Assembly: GCA_963702695.1 (NCBI GenBank)
Contig: CAVPDS010000008.1
Coordinates: 124,001-188,000, forward strand
Reading direction: 5' to 3'
Length of the DNA stretch: 64,000 bases
DNA from: VAZQ01 sp963702695
GTDB lineage: Bacteria > Pseudomonadota > Alphaproteobacteria > Rhizobiales > Xanthobacteraceae
Numbering within the stretch: the first letter of the stretch is position 1; each line of letters begins with the position of its first letter. Below are positions 1-8,003 of the stretch, one piece after another. Position numbers and translations under genes: made by a program. A model generated the notes under the pieces. That model worked only from the letters and a program-made list of their open reading frames with translations, searched no databases and had not been told where the DNA came from.

Positions 1-195
1 GTCATGGGATGCCTCTCCTGCTTTTGTCCACTGCAGGGGGGAGCGTTCCTCTACCGTTTCTCCTTCCCGCTGAAAGGCGCAGGATCGGGGAGAGGGGGGC
101 GCATAGAACGCGGCGTCGAAGACGGCACCCCCACCCGGCCGCTGCGCCGACCTCCTCCTTGCAGGGGGAGGGTAGGAGAAGTGCGCATCGCGCGC
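1..195. repeat. Intergenic palindromic repeat at window edge
   Basis: No gene is seen between the window edge and the livG stop. The stretch contains an imperfect palindrome at about 149-175 (cctcctccttgcagggggag), and a related ctgcagggggg motif lies near 30-42. Short palindromes of this type are common between genes in Hyphomicrobiales. A livF gene would be expected further left but is not in the window. Confidence 0.4.
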
Positions 196-1101
196 TCACA
201 GCCCGACCTCCGCCTGCACCTGTTCGACCTCTTTGTCTTCGACGCCGAGGTAGGCGGCGATCACTTTCGGGTCGTTGCGAATGGCGTCGGGCGGGCCGTC
301 GGCGATCTTGACGCCGTGGTCGAGCACGACGATGTGATCGGAAATCTCCATCACCACCGCCATGTCGTGCTCGATCAGCAGGATCGAGGTGGCGTGGGCG
401 CCGCGGATGTCGCGCAGATATTCGCTGAGTTCGCTGCTTTCGCGCGGATTGAGGCCGGCGGCGGGCTCGTCGAGGCAGAGCAGCACCGGGTCTGTACACA
501 TCGCGCGCGCGATCTCCAGGCGGCGCTGGGCGCCATAGGGAAGCTCGCCCGCCGGATCGTCGGCGCGGTTGGTGAGGCCGATGCGGTCGAGCCACGCGCG
601 CGCCTTCTCGATCGCGGCGCGCTCGGCGCGCGCATAGACCGGCAGCCCGAGCGCGCCGAGCACACTCAGGCCGGAGGCGCGCATGAGCGCGTTGTGCTGC
701 GCGACCAGGAGATTTTCCAGCACGGTCATGCCGGAGAACAGGCGGATGTTCTGGAACGTGCGCGCCACGCGGGCCTTCTGGGTCACCAGATAGTCCGGCA
801 TGCGTTCGAGCAGGAACAGCGCGCCGTTCGCGCGCTGGATGCTGCGCACGCCCCGGTCGGTAAGGGCATCGAGGTCGTCCCACAGAGCGGGATCGCCGAA
901 CTGCAGCGCGATGCGGCCCTCGGTTGGCTTGTAGAAGCCGGTGATGCAGTTGAAGACGGTGGTCTTGCCGGCGCCGTTCGGGCCGATCAGCGCGGTGATC
1001 TGCCCTTGCGTCGCCGTGAACGAGAGGTCATTCACGGCGAGCAGGCCGCCGAAGCGCATCGTGAGATGCTCGACCTGCAGGACCGGCGGGGCAGCCGTCA
1101 T
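196..1101 (-). CDS. livG: Branched-chain amino acid-type ABC transporter ATP-binding protein LivG
   Basis: A 301-residue ATPase that would power uptake through the LivH/LivM permeases on the cytoplasmic face of the inner membrane. Seen in the sequence: Walker A GPNGAGKT at residues 40-47, a signature loop of LPYGAQRR type, and Walker B LLCLDEPAAGLNP followed by LLIEHDM with the switch histidine. The start ATG (1099-1101) overlaps the livM stop by 4 bases (ATGA), so translation is probably coupled. An insert of about 35 residues lies between Walker A and the Q-loop (around LTDRGVRSIQRANGALF), which is common in LivG of this order. The Liv family takes up amino acids, but relatives in these bacteria also import aromatic acids; the neighbouring HpaB-like oxygenase makes that possible here, as an inference only. 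Confidence 0.93.
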   Translation of the reverse strand: MTAAPPVLQVEHLTMRFGGLLAVNDLSFTATQGQITALIGPNGAGKTTVFNCITGFYKPTEGRIALQFGDPALWDDLDALTDRGVRSIQRANGALFLLERMPDYLVTQKARVARTFQNIRLFSGMTVLENLLVAQHNALMRASGLSVLGALGLPVYARAERAAIEKARAWLDRIGLTNRADDPAGELPYGAQRRLEIARAMCTDPVLLCLDEPAAGLNPRESSELSEYLRDIRGAHATSILLIEHDMAVVMEISDHIVVLDHGVKIADGPPDAIRNDPKVIAAYLGVEDKEVEQVQAEVGL

Positions 1102-2480
1102 CCGTGGCCCTCCCGCACCAGCGCGGCGGAGATGGCCTTGCGCTCCTTCAGCATCACGGAGGGCGAGCGCCCCGTGATCAGGCCGCGCGGCTTCCAGATC
1201 ATGATCAGCACCATGGCGAAGCCGAAAAGCAGCATCCGGTATTGGCTCGGGTCGAAGTCGGCCCCGAATATCTCCTTGAGGAAATCGAGATCGCGCATGA
1301 TCTCGGTGCCGCCGATCATCACGACAGCGGCGATCGCGACGCCGAGTTGGCTGCCCATACCGCCGAGCACCACCATGGCGACGATCACGGCGGACTCCAT
1401 GAAGGTGAAGCTCTCGGGCGAGATGAAACCTTGCCGGGCGGCGAAAAAGGAGCCGGCGAAGCCCGCGAACATCGCGCCCATGGCGAAGGCCGACAGCTTG
1501 GTCGTGGTGGTGTTGATGCCGAGCGAGCGGCAGGCGATCTCGTCCTCGCGCAGTGCCTCCCAGGCGCGGCCGAGCGGGAGCCGCCGCAGCCGCAGCGTCA
1601 CCGCGGCCGTGAGCAGCGCGAGCGCGAGGATGACGTAATAGAGAAACACGGTGCGGTAGATCGGACTGAATTCGAGCCCGAACCTGGCGGCGAAGCCGTT
1701 GTCGCCGGCGGTGAAGGGAATGCCGAAGAACGAGGGGCGCGGCACGCCGGTGATGCCGGCATAGCCGTTGGTCAGCTTGACCCAGTTGATCAGCACGAGG
1801 CGGATGATCTCGCCGAACGCGAGCGTGACGATCGCGAGGTAATCGCCGCGCAGCCGCAGCACCGGAAAGCCGAGCAGGATGCCCCAGAACGCCGAGAGGC
1901 AGCCGGCGATCGGCAGGAGTATCCAGAACGACAGCCCGAAGGTTTTCGCGAACAGCGCGTAGGAATAGGCCCCGACCGCATAGAACGCGACATAGCCGAG
2001 GTCGAGCAGGCCCGCGAGCCCGACCACGATGTTGAGGCCCCAGCCGAGCATTACGTAGATCAGGATCTGGATGCCGAAATTGTCGATCCACTTGGCCGCG
2101 CCCTGGAAGCCCGCGAGCGCGAGCGCGAGCGGCGGATAGACGATCACGAAGCCGATCGCGAACGGCGTCGCCCAGCGCGAGATTTTTTCGCGCAGCGCTG
2201 TGGTTCGGGTGCTTTCGCGGCGCGGTGTGAGAGCGCGGCGCTCGCGCCATGGGTCGAGCACCAGCACCTGCAGGAAGCGTCCGACCGCGATGACCGCGAC
2301 CAGTGCGGCGAGCAACGGCCAGCGCGTCTCCAGGATCAGCTCATTGCGGATGTTCTGGACGGTCTTGAAGCCCACGAGCGGGAGGAACAGGCCGAAGGCG
2401 AGCAGGCCGGCGAGCGCGGCCGCGCGCAGGGCGGCGGTGACTTCGACACGCGAGGTGGGAGCGGGCGCGTCGGCTTTCAT
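1098..2480 (-). CDS. livM: Branched-chain amino acid-type ABC transporter permease LivM
   Basis: A 460-residue inner-membrane permease. The N-terminal 110 residues carry two hydrophobic segments and a charged linker. The rest is the conserved LivM core, with motifs such as GLLDLGYVAFYAVGAY and RLRGDYLAIVTLAFGEI and a GRAWEALREDEIACRSLGIN loop, the EAA-like contact for the ATPase. It is somewhat longer than short LivM proteins because of the N-terminal extension. It overlaps livG by 4 bases and lies 134 bases downstream of livH on the same strand, so livH-livM-livG form one operon. Confidence 0.93.
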   Translation of the reverse strand: MKADAPAPTSRVEVTAALRAAALAGLLAFGLFLPLVGFKTVQNIRNELILETRWPLLAALVAVIAVGRFLQVLVLDPWRERRALTPRRESTRTTALREKISRWATPFAIGFVIVYPPLALALAGFQGAAKWIDNFGIQILIYVMLGWGLNIVVGLAGLLDLGYVAFYAVGAYSYALFAKTFGLSFWILLPIAGCLSAFWGILLGFPVLRLRGDYLAIVTLAFGEIIRLVLINWVKLTNGYAGITGVPRPSFFGIPFTAGDNGFAARFGLEFSPIYRTVFLYYVILALALLTAAVTLRLRRLPLGRAWEALREDEIACRSLGINTTTTKLSAFAMGAMFAGFAGSFFAARQGFISPESFTFMESAVIVAMVVLGGMGSQLGVAIAAVVMIGGTEIMRDLDFLKEIFGADFDPSQYRMLLFGFAMVLIMIWKPRGLITGRSPSVMLKERKAISAALVREGHG

Positions 2481-2614
2481 TCAGAAAGCCCCTGGGGTCG
2501 TTGGAGCCGGACGACTGGACTGGCAACCGTTTGGTGGGAGTCCCGCAAAACCTTCTCTGACGTCCCCGCAAAGTCGGGGACGACCGGATGCACCGCCTGC
2601 ATTCGGATTCGCTC

Positions 2615-3532
2615 TCACACCTTCTCCACGTCCGGCCGGCCGAGGATTCCCTGCGGCAAAAAGATCATCGTGATGATCAAGATCGAGAAGGCGGCGACGT
2701 CCTTGTAGTCGATCGAGAAATAGGCCGACCACAGCGTCTCGATCAGGCCGATGAGCAAGCCGCCGATCACCGCGCCCGGGAGCGAGCCGATGCCGCCGAG
2801 CACGGCTGCGGTGAACGCCTTCACGCCCGGCGTAAAGCCGTCGGCGAAGCTCACCACGCCGTAATAGGTGAGATACATGGTGCCGGCGACGGCGGCGAGC
2901 GCGGCGGCGATCACGAAGGTGATCGAGATCGTGCGGTCGACGTCGATGCCGATCAGCGCCGCCATCTTCTGGTCCTGCTCGCAGGCGCGCTGCGCGCGGC
3001 CGAGCGCGGTCTTGCTCACCAGGAACCAGAACGCACCGAGGAGGACGGCGGTCACCACCCAGATCGCGATCTGCTTGTAGGACACCGTCACGTCGTAGCC
3101 GTGGCCCTTCATCACCACGATCACTTCCTTGAACATCGGCGGGATCGACTTGTTGCGCGGCCCCTGCGCGACCTGCACGAAGTTGGAGAGGAAGATCGAC
3201 ATGCCGATCGCAGAGATCAGCGGTGCAAGCCGGAACGAGCCGCGCAGCGGCCGGTAGGCGACGCGCTCGATGGTCCAGTTGACCAGCGACGTGAGGATCA
3301 TCGCGACCACCAGCACGATCAGCAGCGCCAGCGCGATCGAGCCGATGCCGAGCCAGGAGGTGAGCACCAGGAACGTCACCAGCGCGATGAACGCCGATAC
3401 CATGAACACGTCGCCATGGGCGAAGTTCACCATCCCTATGATGCCGAACACCATCGTGTAGCCGATCGCGATCAGCCCGTAGATCGAGCCGAGCGTGATC
3501 CCGTTGATGAGCTGCTGAATGAAGACTTCCAT
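2615..3532 (-). CDS. livH: Branched-chain amino acid-type ABC transporter permease LivH
   Basis: A 305-residue inner-membrane permease, first gene of the operon. It begins MEVFIQQLINGITLGSIYGL, the typical LivH start, and contains GMVNFAHGDVFM and a RACEQDQKMAALIGID loop that contacts the ATPase. The reading frame is open for 55 residues further upstream, but that extension is Pro/Arg-rich and unlike LivH, so the ATG at 3530-3532 is chosen. The 164 bases to the divergent hydroxylase gene must hold promoters for both directions. The periplasmic binding protein of this system is not in the window. Confidence 0.93.
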   Translation of the reverse strand: MEVFIQQLINGITLGSIYGLIAIGYTMVFGIIGMVNFAHGDVFMVSAFIALVTFLVLTSWLGIGSIALALLIVLVVAMILTSLVNWTIERVAYRPLRGSFRLAPLISAIGMSIFLSNFVQVAQGPRNKSIPPMFKEVIVVMKGHGYDVTVSYKQIAIWVVTAVLLGAFWFLVSKTALGRAQRACEQDQKMAALIGIDVDRTISITFVIAAALAAVAGTMYLTYYGVVSFADGFTPGVKAFTAAVLGGIGSLPGAVIGGLLIGLIETLWSAYFSIDYKDVAAFSILIITMIFLPQGILGRPDVEKV

Positions 3533-3696
3533 GCCGTCGCCTCGTAGTCCCCCGCGATGCGGCAGCGCAAGCTCTATCAGGGGCGGGGAGGGCCGGCAAC
3601 GCGGGCATGGGGTCGCGCCACCGAAAAATGCCCCCTCATTGACACCCGGGCGCTGCGGTGCATTTCCTGGGCCGCGAATCGCAGCAGAGGCAGTCA

Positions 3697-5280
3697 ATGA
3701 GCGGCCAAAAATCCGAGGACGCGATCGGCGCGCAAGGCCGCCCGTTCACCGGCGCGGAATATCTTGCCAGCCTGCGCGACGACCGCGAGGTCTATATCTA
3801 CGGCGAGCGGGTCAAGGACGTCACCGCGCACCCGGCCTTCCGCAATGCGGCCCGCTCGATCGGGCGCCTCTACGACGCCCTGCATGATCCCAAGACCAAG
3901 GGCATCCTTACCTCTCCGACCGACACCGGTTCCGGCGGTTACACCCACAAGTTCTTCCGCGCCGCGCGCTCGCGCGACGAGGTGATCGCGCAGCGCGACG
4001 CGATCGCGCAATGGGCGCGCATGACCTACGGCTGGATGGGCCGCACGCCCGACTACAAGGCCTCGCTGATGAATACGCTCGGGGCCAATCACAAGTTCTA
4101 CGGCAAGTTCTCCGAGAACGCGCAACGCTGGTACAAGCGCGCGCAGGAGAACGTGCTGTTCATGAACCACGCCATCGTCAATCCGCCGGTCGATCGCGCC
4201 AAGGCCGCCGACCAGGTGAAGGACGTGTTCATCACCATCCAGAAGGAGACCGACGCCGGCATCTATGTGTCGGGGGCCAAGGTGGTGGCGACCTCGTCGG
4301 CGCTCACGCACTACAATTTCCTCGGCCAGAACGCGGCGGTGCCGACCCACGACACCGACCTTGCGGTGATGTTCATCGCGCCGATGAACGCGCCCGGCGT
4401 GAAGCTGTTCTGCCGGACCTCCTACGAGATGATGGCGAGCGTGATGGGCACGCCGTTCGACTATCCGCTGTCCTCGCGCTTCGACGAGAACGACGCGATC
4501 TTCGTGTTCGACAACGCGTTCATCCCGTGGGAGGACGTGCTGCTCCACCGCGATCTCGACAAGCTCAAGATTTTCTTCCCGCAGTCCGGATTTCTGGCCG
4601 GGTACCAGTTCCAGGGCTGCACCCGGCTCGCAGTGAAGCTCGATTTTCTGGTCGGCGTCATCGCCAAGGCGTTGCGCACCACCGGAGCCGACGACTTCCG
4701 CGGCAACCAGGCGATGCTGGGCGAGATCATCGCCTGGCGCAACCTGTTCTGGGCGCTGACCGACGCGATGGCCGCCAATCCCACGCCGTGGGCTGACGGC
4801 GCGGTGCTGCCCAACGTGCAATCGGGGTCGAGCTACCGGGTGTTTGCCGGCGAGGCCTATGGGCGGGTGAAGGAGATCGTGGAGAAGATCATCGCTTCGG
4901 CGCTCATTTATTTACCGTCCTCCGCCAAGGATTTCGACAATCCGGAGATCGACCGCTATCTCAAGAAATACGTGCGTGGCTCGCACGGCATCGGCTACCG
5001 CGAGCGCATCAAGGTGATGAAGCTCCTGTGGGATGCGATCGGCACCGAGTTCGGCGGGCGGCACGAGCTTTATGAGATGAACTATGCCGGCAACCACGAG
5101 GACATCCGCATCCAGGCGCTCTGGAACGCACGCGGCTCCGGCACGCTCGATGCGATGATCGGCCTCGCGGACCAGTGTCTGTCTGAATATGACGAGAACG
5201 GTTGGGTCGGCGAAACGTGGCTTGATCCCGACGATGTGGCGTATCCGGGCATCGCCGGCGCCAAGCGCGCGGCGGAGTAG
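3697..5280 (+). CDS. 4-hydroxyphenylacetate 3-hydroxylase-family oxygenase (HpaB-like)
   Basis: A 527-residue member of the HpaB / PvcC family of FADH2-dependent monooxygenases, which hydroxylate phenolic rings using reduced flavin supplied by a separate reductase. Family features include the start RPFTGAEYLASLRDDREVYI, a TYGWMGRTPDYKAS segment, and a C-terminal helical part ending near NGWVGETWLDPDDV. Length fits the family (about 500-530). The ATG at 3697 is preferred over an in-frame ATG at 3658, because the conserved homology starts here and gcagaggcag precedes it. The reductase gene follows 18 bases downstream, as in hpaBC. The natural substrate cannot be read from the sequence; other family members act on 4-hydroxyphenylacetate, p-coumarate, chlorophenols or 4-nitrophenol. 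Confidence 0.88.
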   Translation: MSGQKSEDAIGAQGRPFTGAEYLASLRDDREVYIYGERVKDVTAHPAFRNAARSIGRLYDALHDPKTKGILTSPTDTGSGGYTHKFFRAARSRDEVIAQRDAIAQWARMTYGWMGRTPDYKASLMNTLGANHKFYGKFSENAQRWYKRAQENVLFMNHAIVNPPVDRAKAADQVKDVFITIQKETDAGIYVSGAKVVATSSALTHYNFLGQNAAVPTHDTDLAVMFIAPMNAPGVKLFCRTSYEMMASVMGTPFDYPLSSRFDENDAIFVFDNAFIPWEDVLLHRDLDKLKIFFPQSGFLAGYQFQGCTRLAVKLDFLVGVIAKALRTTGADDFRGNQAMLGEIIAWRNLFWALTDAMAANPTPWADGAVLPNVQSGSSYRVFAGEAYGRVKEIVEKIIASALIYLPSSAKDFDNPEIDRYLKKYVRGSHGIGYRERIKVMKLLWDAIGTEFGGRHELYEMNYAGNHEDIRIQALWNARGSGTLDAMIGLADQCLSEYDENGWVGETWLDPDDVAYPGIAGAKRAAE

Positions 5281-5298
5281 GATGCCAGGGCCAAGCCT

Positions 5299-5853
5299 AT
5301 GAGCTGGATCGACCAACGCCCCGACGATGCGATGGACGGCGCCTTTACGGTGGTCGGGCCGGAGACGGTGCGCACCGTCGAGGTCGGGCCGTTCCGCGAG
5401 GCGATGAGCCGGCTTGGCGCAGCCGTGCACGTGGTGACCACCGCCGGACCGGCCGGCAAGACCGGCGCCACCGCGACCGCGGTGTGCTCGGTGACGGACG
5501 CGCCGCCAACGCTGCTGGTCTGTCTCAACCGGCGCAGCCAGACCAACCCGGTCGTGCTCGAGAACGGCGTGTTCTGCGTGAACACGCTCGGCGACGGTGA
5601 TGCCGAGATCGCCGATATTTTCGCTGGCCGCACCGGCGTGCAGGGGACCGACCGCTTCGCCAAGGGCGAGTGGACTGTGCTGGCGACCGGCAGTCCGGTC
5701 CTGACCTCGGCGGTGGTGGCGTTCGACTGCCGCATCGTCGAGGTGCGCTCGGTCGGCAGTCACAACGTGTTTTTCGGCGCGGTCGAAACCGTGCGGCTCG
5801 GCCCGGGCGGGCCGGCGCTGGTCTACCATGAGCGCGCCTATAAGCGCGTGTGA
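5299..5853 (+). CDS. Flavin reductase (HpaC-like small component)
   Basis: A 184-residue flavin reductase-like domain protein that would use NAD(P)H to make FADH2 for the oxygenase encoded just upstream. The conserved fold is visible as FREAMSRLGAAVHVVTTAG, then GATATAVCSVTDAPPTLLVCLNR, NPVVLENGVFCVNTL and a late GSHNVFFGAVETV segment. The first 25 residues are a variable extension. The 18-base spacing and shared direction indicate one operon with the oxygenase. The pair forms a complete two-component monooxygenase. Confidence 0.9.
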   Translation: MSWIDQRPDDAMDGAFTVVGPETVRTVEVGPFREAMSRLGAAVHVVTTAGPAGKTGATATAVCSVTDAPPTLLVCLNRRSQTNPVVLENGVFCVNTLGDGDAEIADIFAGRTGVQGTDRFAKGEWTVLATGSPVLTSAVVAFDCRIVEVRSVGSHNVFFGAVETVRLGPGGPALVYHERAYKRV

Positions 5854-6014
5854 ACGCCGTTTGGCGGCCCACGGCGTGCGCGGCTGCGCCGAGATTCAGG
5901 CATGACGACGACGCGCGAAAGGGAATTCGCGTGATCTTTCAAAATTATATCGCCGGTATTGGGGAAACTATACGGCGCCGCCGCGCGTTGCATGGGTTGG
6001 GATGGGGGAACCCC

Positions 6015-6275
6015 ATGGAGCAGAGCATGAGTCAGAATCCCAACGAACAGCAGGGCAATCAGCAGCAGCCGGGCCAGCAGCAACAGGGCAATCAGCCCAA
6101 GCCGGGCCAGCAGCAGCCAGGCCAGCAGCAACAGGGCAATCAGCCCAAGCCGGGCCAGCAGCAGCAGGGCGGCGGCCAGCAGAATCCAGGCCAGCAGTCC
6201 CAGCAGCCGGGCCAGGGTGGCCAGCATCAAGGCGGCCAGCAGGGTGGCGGACAGCAGGGTGGGACGAACCGCTAG
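6015..6275 (+). CDS. Small Gln/Gly/Pro-rich low-complexity protein
   Basis: An 86-residue, highly polar protein of unknown function. After MEQSMSQNPNEQ it consists almost entirely of Gln, Gly, Pro and Asn, with the block QQQQGNQPKPGQQQ present twice, and it ends GGQQGGTNR. No signal peptide, membrane segment or Cys is seen. An alternative start is the ATG at 6027. It is followed by a strong hairpin terminator, which supports a real transcript. The composition suggests an intrinsically disordered protein; no family is recognised. Confidence 0.55.
   Translation: MEQSMSQNPNEQQGNQQQPGQQQQGNQPKPGQQQPGQQQQGNQPKPGQQQQGGGQQNPGQQSQQPGQGGQHQGGQQGGGQQGGTNR
6073..6164 (+). repeat. 44-bp exact direct repeat within the Q-rich gene
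   Basis: Two identical 44-base copies at 6073-6116 and 6121-6164, 48 bases apart. The period is a multiple of three, so gain or loss of a copy keeps the frame. It encodes the repeated GQQQQGNQPKPGQQQ block. Confidence 0.85.
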
Positions 6276-6291
6276 ATCATTCGGTCGAACT

Positions 6292-6325
6292 GCAATGGCC
6301 CCGTCAGATCGGCGGGGCCATTTGC
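6292..6325 (+). terminator. Hairpin terminator after the Q-rich gene
   Basis: A perfect 10-bp stem AATGGCCCCG (6294-6303) / CGGGGCCATT (6313-6322) with a 9-base loop. It lies 18 bases after the stop codon. There is no clear T-tract after the stem beyond a short TTTG. Confidence 0.65.
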
Positions 6326-6374
6326 TGTGTGCCGAGCATGAACGACAGCTTGGAGGTGGGAGTCCTCTATCCAG

Positions 6375-7135
6375 CCTGATGACGGCGAAGGATTAGCGAA
6401 GCGCAAGGGCGTCACCGCGAGGTGGGGTGTGAAGGAAGCGTGGAGCAAAGCCGCGGCCTGATGGACAAGAACCGGATAACGAGGCCTATGTGCGCAGCCA
6501 GAAGGCGGGCGAGCGGGTCATGGCTGGCGTCGAGAAGTTCCTGGCCAAACGGCTCAAGCTCAAGGTCGACAAGGCCAAGAGCGCGGTCGCCAAACCGAGC
6601 GTCCGCAAGTTCCTGGGCTTCAGCTTCACCGGCGGGAAAGAAACGCGGCGGCGCATTGCGCCGCCGGCCATCGCCCGCTTCAAAGCGAGAGTTCGGGAAC
6701 TGACCCGACGCACGGGCGGCCAAAGTCTCGCGCAGACCATCAAGGAGTTGTCCATCTACTTGATCGGTTGGCGCGGCTACTTCGGCTCCTGCCAAACTCC
6801 ATCAGTGTTGCGCACACTTGATGAATGGATCAGGCGGCGGTTGCGCGCCATCGCCTGGAAGCAATGGAAGCGCGGCCGGACCCGCTTCGCCGAGCTGCGA
6901 CGCCGCGGCGTCGGTCGCGACCTGGCGGCCAAAACCGCCGGCAGCCCACATGGCCCCTGGCGGCTCGCGAACAGCCCCGCGCTCACCATTGCTCTGCCAA
7001 ACGGCTTCTTCGGTTCACTCGGTCTGGCGCCCGTCGCGCCCCCCCGCACGCCTAATTCGCCGAACCGCCGGATACGGACCCGTATGTCCGGTGGTGTGGG
7101 AGGGGCGGAGTCGCGAGACTCCCCCTATCCCGATT
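6375..7135 (+). mobile_element. Internally deleted group II intron
   Basis: The left part (about 6385-6480, with gtcaccgcgaggtg, gtgaaggaagc and agaaccggataacgagg) resembles the 5' RNA domain I of bacterial group II introns. The right part (about 7050-7132) resembles domains V/VI: a ccggatacgg / ccgtatgtccgg hairpin, then gtgtgggagggg and a gagtcgcgagactc stem, ending near tatcccgat. Between them only the maturase end of the intron-encoded protein remains, so the rest of the RNA and the reverse transcriptase core have been lost. Exact boundaries are estimates. Confidence 0.7.
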
Positions 7136-7194
7136 GCTTGCAAGACCTGCCTGATCTTCTTTTTAAAGCTCATCTATCGGCGCTATCAGATTGA
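6487..7194 (+). pseudogene. Group II intron reverse transcriptase/maturase, C-terminal remnant
   Basis: The frame reads YVRSQKAGERVMAGVEKFL and then KFLGFSFTGGK, followed by the group II maturase (domain X) region with ELSIYLIGWRGYFG and LRTLDEWIRRRLRAIAWKQW. These are hallmark blocks of intron-encoded LtrA-type proteins. A complete protein has about 400-500 residues with a YADD catalytic motif; here everything before the late palm/thumb region is missing. The frame opens with GTG at 6490 but there is no convincing start signal. After about 7050 the frame runs through intron RNA sequence, so the last 45 residues are probably not protein-coding. Not expected to be active. Confidence 0.8.
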
Positions 7195-7406
7195 TAAATA
7201 GATCATTTCTTCTGAGCGAATCCCAGTTCGATATGCCGTGGCTGCGGTTATGCCCGCGACCGGCGCGGGCGTTCCCGTCGGTATGGTTAAAAAAGAGTTT
7301 AAGGTTAAATCGAGGTTTCAATTGTGGGGACCGCGATGACTGGATAGTTCGAATCCTCCCAACGGCGGCCATTCCAGAGCCGCCGCGGCTGGTCGGGGAG
7401 GATGCG

Positions 7407-7988
7407 ATGCGGCCCACTCTCGGTCCTACCAACTTCGCACTCATCGGGTGCTACTTTGCGCCGACGTGGGGCGGTGATGCGTTGCGCGCGCTGACATCCC
7501 CCTTCAGCGGCTTCGACGATCGCGTGCACGCGGCGGCGGCGAGCTATTTCCGCGAGATGTTCGATTTCGGACTGGACGGCCTGTTGCGCATCTCGAGCGT
7601 GCTCGCCGGGATCAAGTTCGTCGTCGCGGCGGCCTTTGTCGCCTATCTGATCGAATTCGCCCGCGCGGTCGTCATGCGGCGCGAACCCAACCGCGAAACC
7701 CTCGATACGGTGCTGCTGCTCGCTGTCGGCGCGATGGTGATCTGGGCGCTGCCCGCGTTCGCGCTCGACGATGCCGGCATGATCCGTCTCTACGCCACTC
7801 AGTTCATGCTGATCGCCGGCGCGGCCATCGTGATCATGATCGAGCGCAACCTGGAACAGCCCGCCGAAGCGCCGTCGCGCGCTGCCACACTCGCGCATGC
7901 GGAGGAGGCGGTGCCCCGGATCGCGGCCGCTGCCATCCCGGTTCCGGCCGCGGCGCGCCGTTTCTCGCTGCCGGCGCGGATGACCTGA
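7407..7988 (+). CDS. Hypothetical three-helix membrane protein
   Basis: A 193-residue protein of unknown function. Three hydrophobic helices are predicted at roughly residues 63-85, 100-119 and 130-146. They are preceded by a soluble N-terminal part with SPFSGFDDRVHAAAASYFRE and followed by an Ala/Pro-rich tail. The frame is open 72 codons further upstream into lower-GC sequence, but the ATG at 7407 has ggggagga just before it and is preferred. It lies alone between the intron remnant and the convergent lactonase gene. Confidence 0.6.
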   Translation: MRPTLGPTNFALIGCYFAPTWGGDALRALTSPFSGFDDRVHAAAASYFREMFDFGLDGLLRISSVLAGIKFVVAAAFVAYLIEFARAVVMRREPNRETLDTVLLLAVGAMVIWALPAFALDDAGMIRLYATQFMLIAGAAIVIMIERNLEQPAEAPSRAATLAHAEEAVPRIAAAAIPVPAAARRFSLPARMT

Positions 7989-8003
7989 GCGATCCCGCCG
8001 GTA

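Noticed and set aside
4..5829. Very long open frames antisense to liv and hpaB genes
   Set aside because: High G+C at third positions leaves few stops on the other strand. The conserved Liv and HpaB motifs fix the coding strand, and the antisense products are Arg/His-rich without any family signature.
7338..7372. A tRNA-like 3' end (gttcgaatcctccc...ggcggcca)
   Set aside because: The T-loop looks right, but the 5-bp T-stem does not pair (gatag with cctcc) and no acceptor, D-arm or anticodon arm lies upstream. At most a very degraded remnant.
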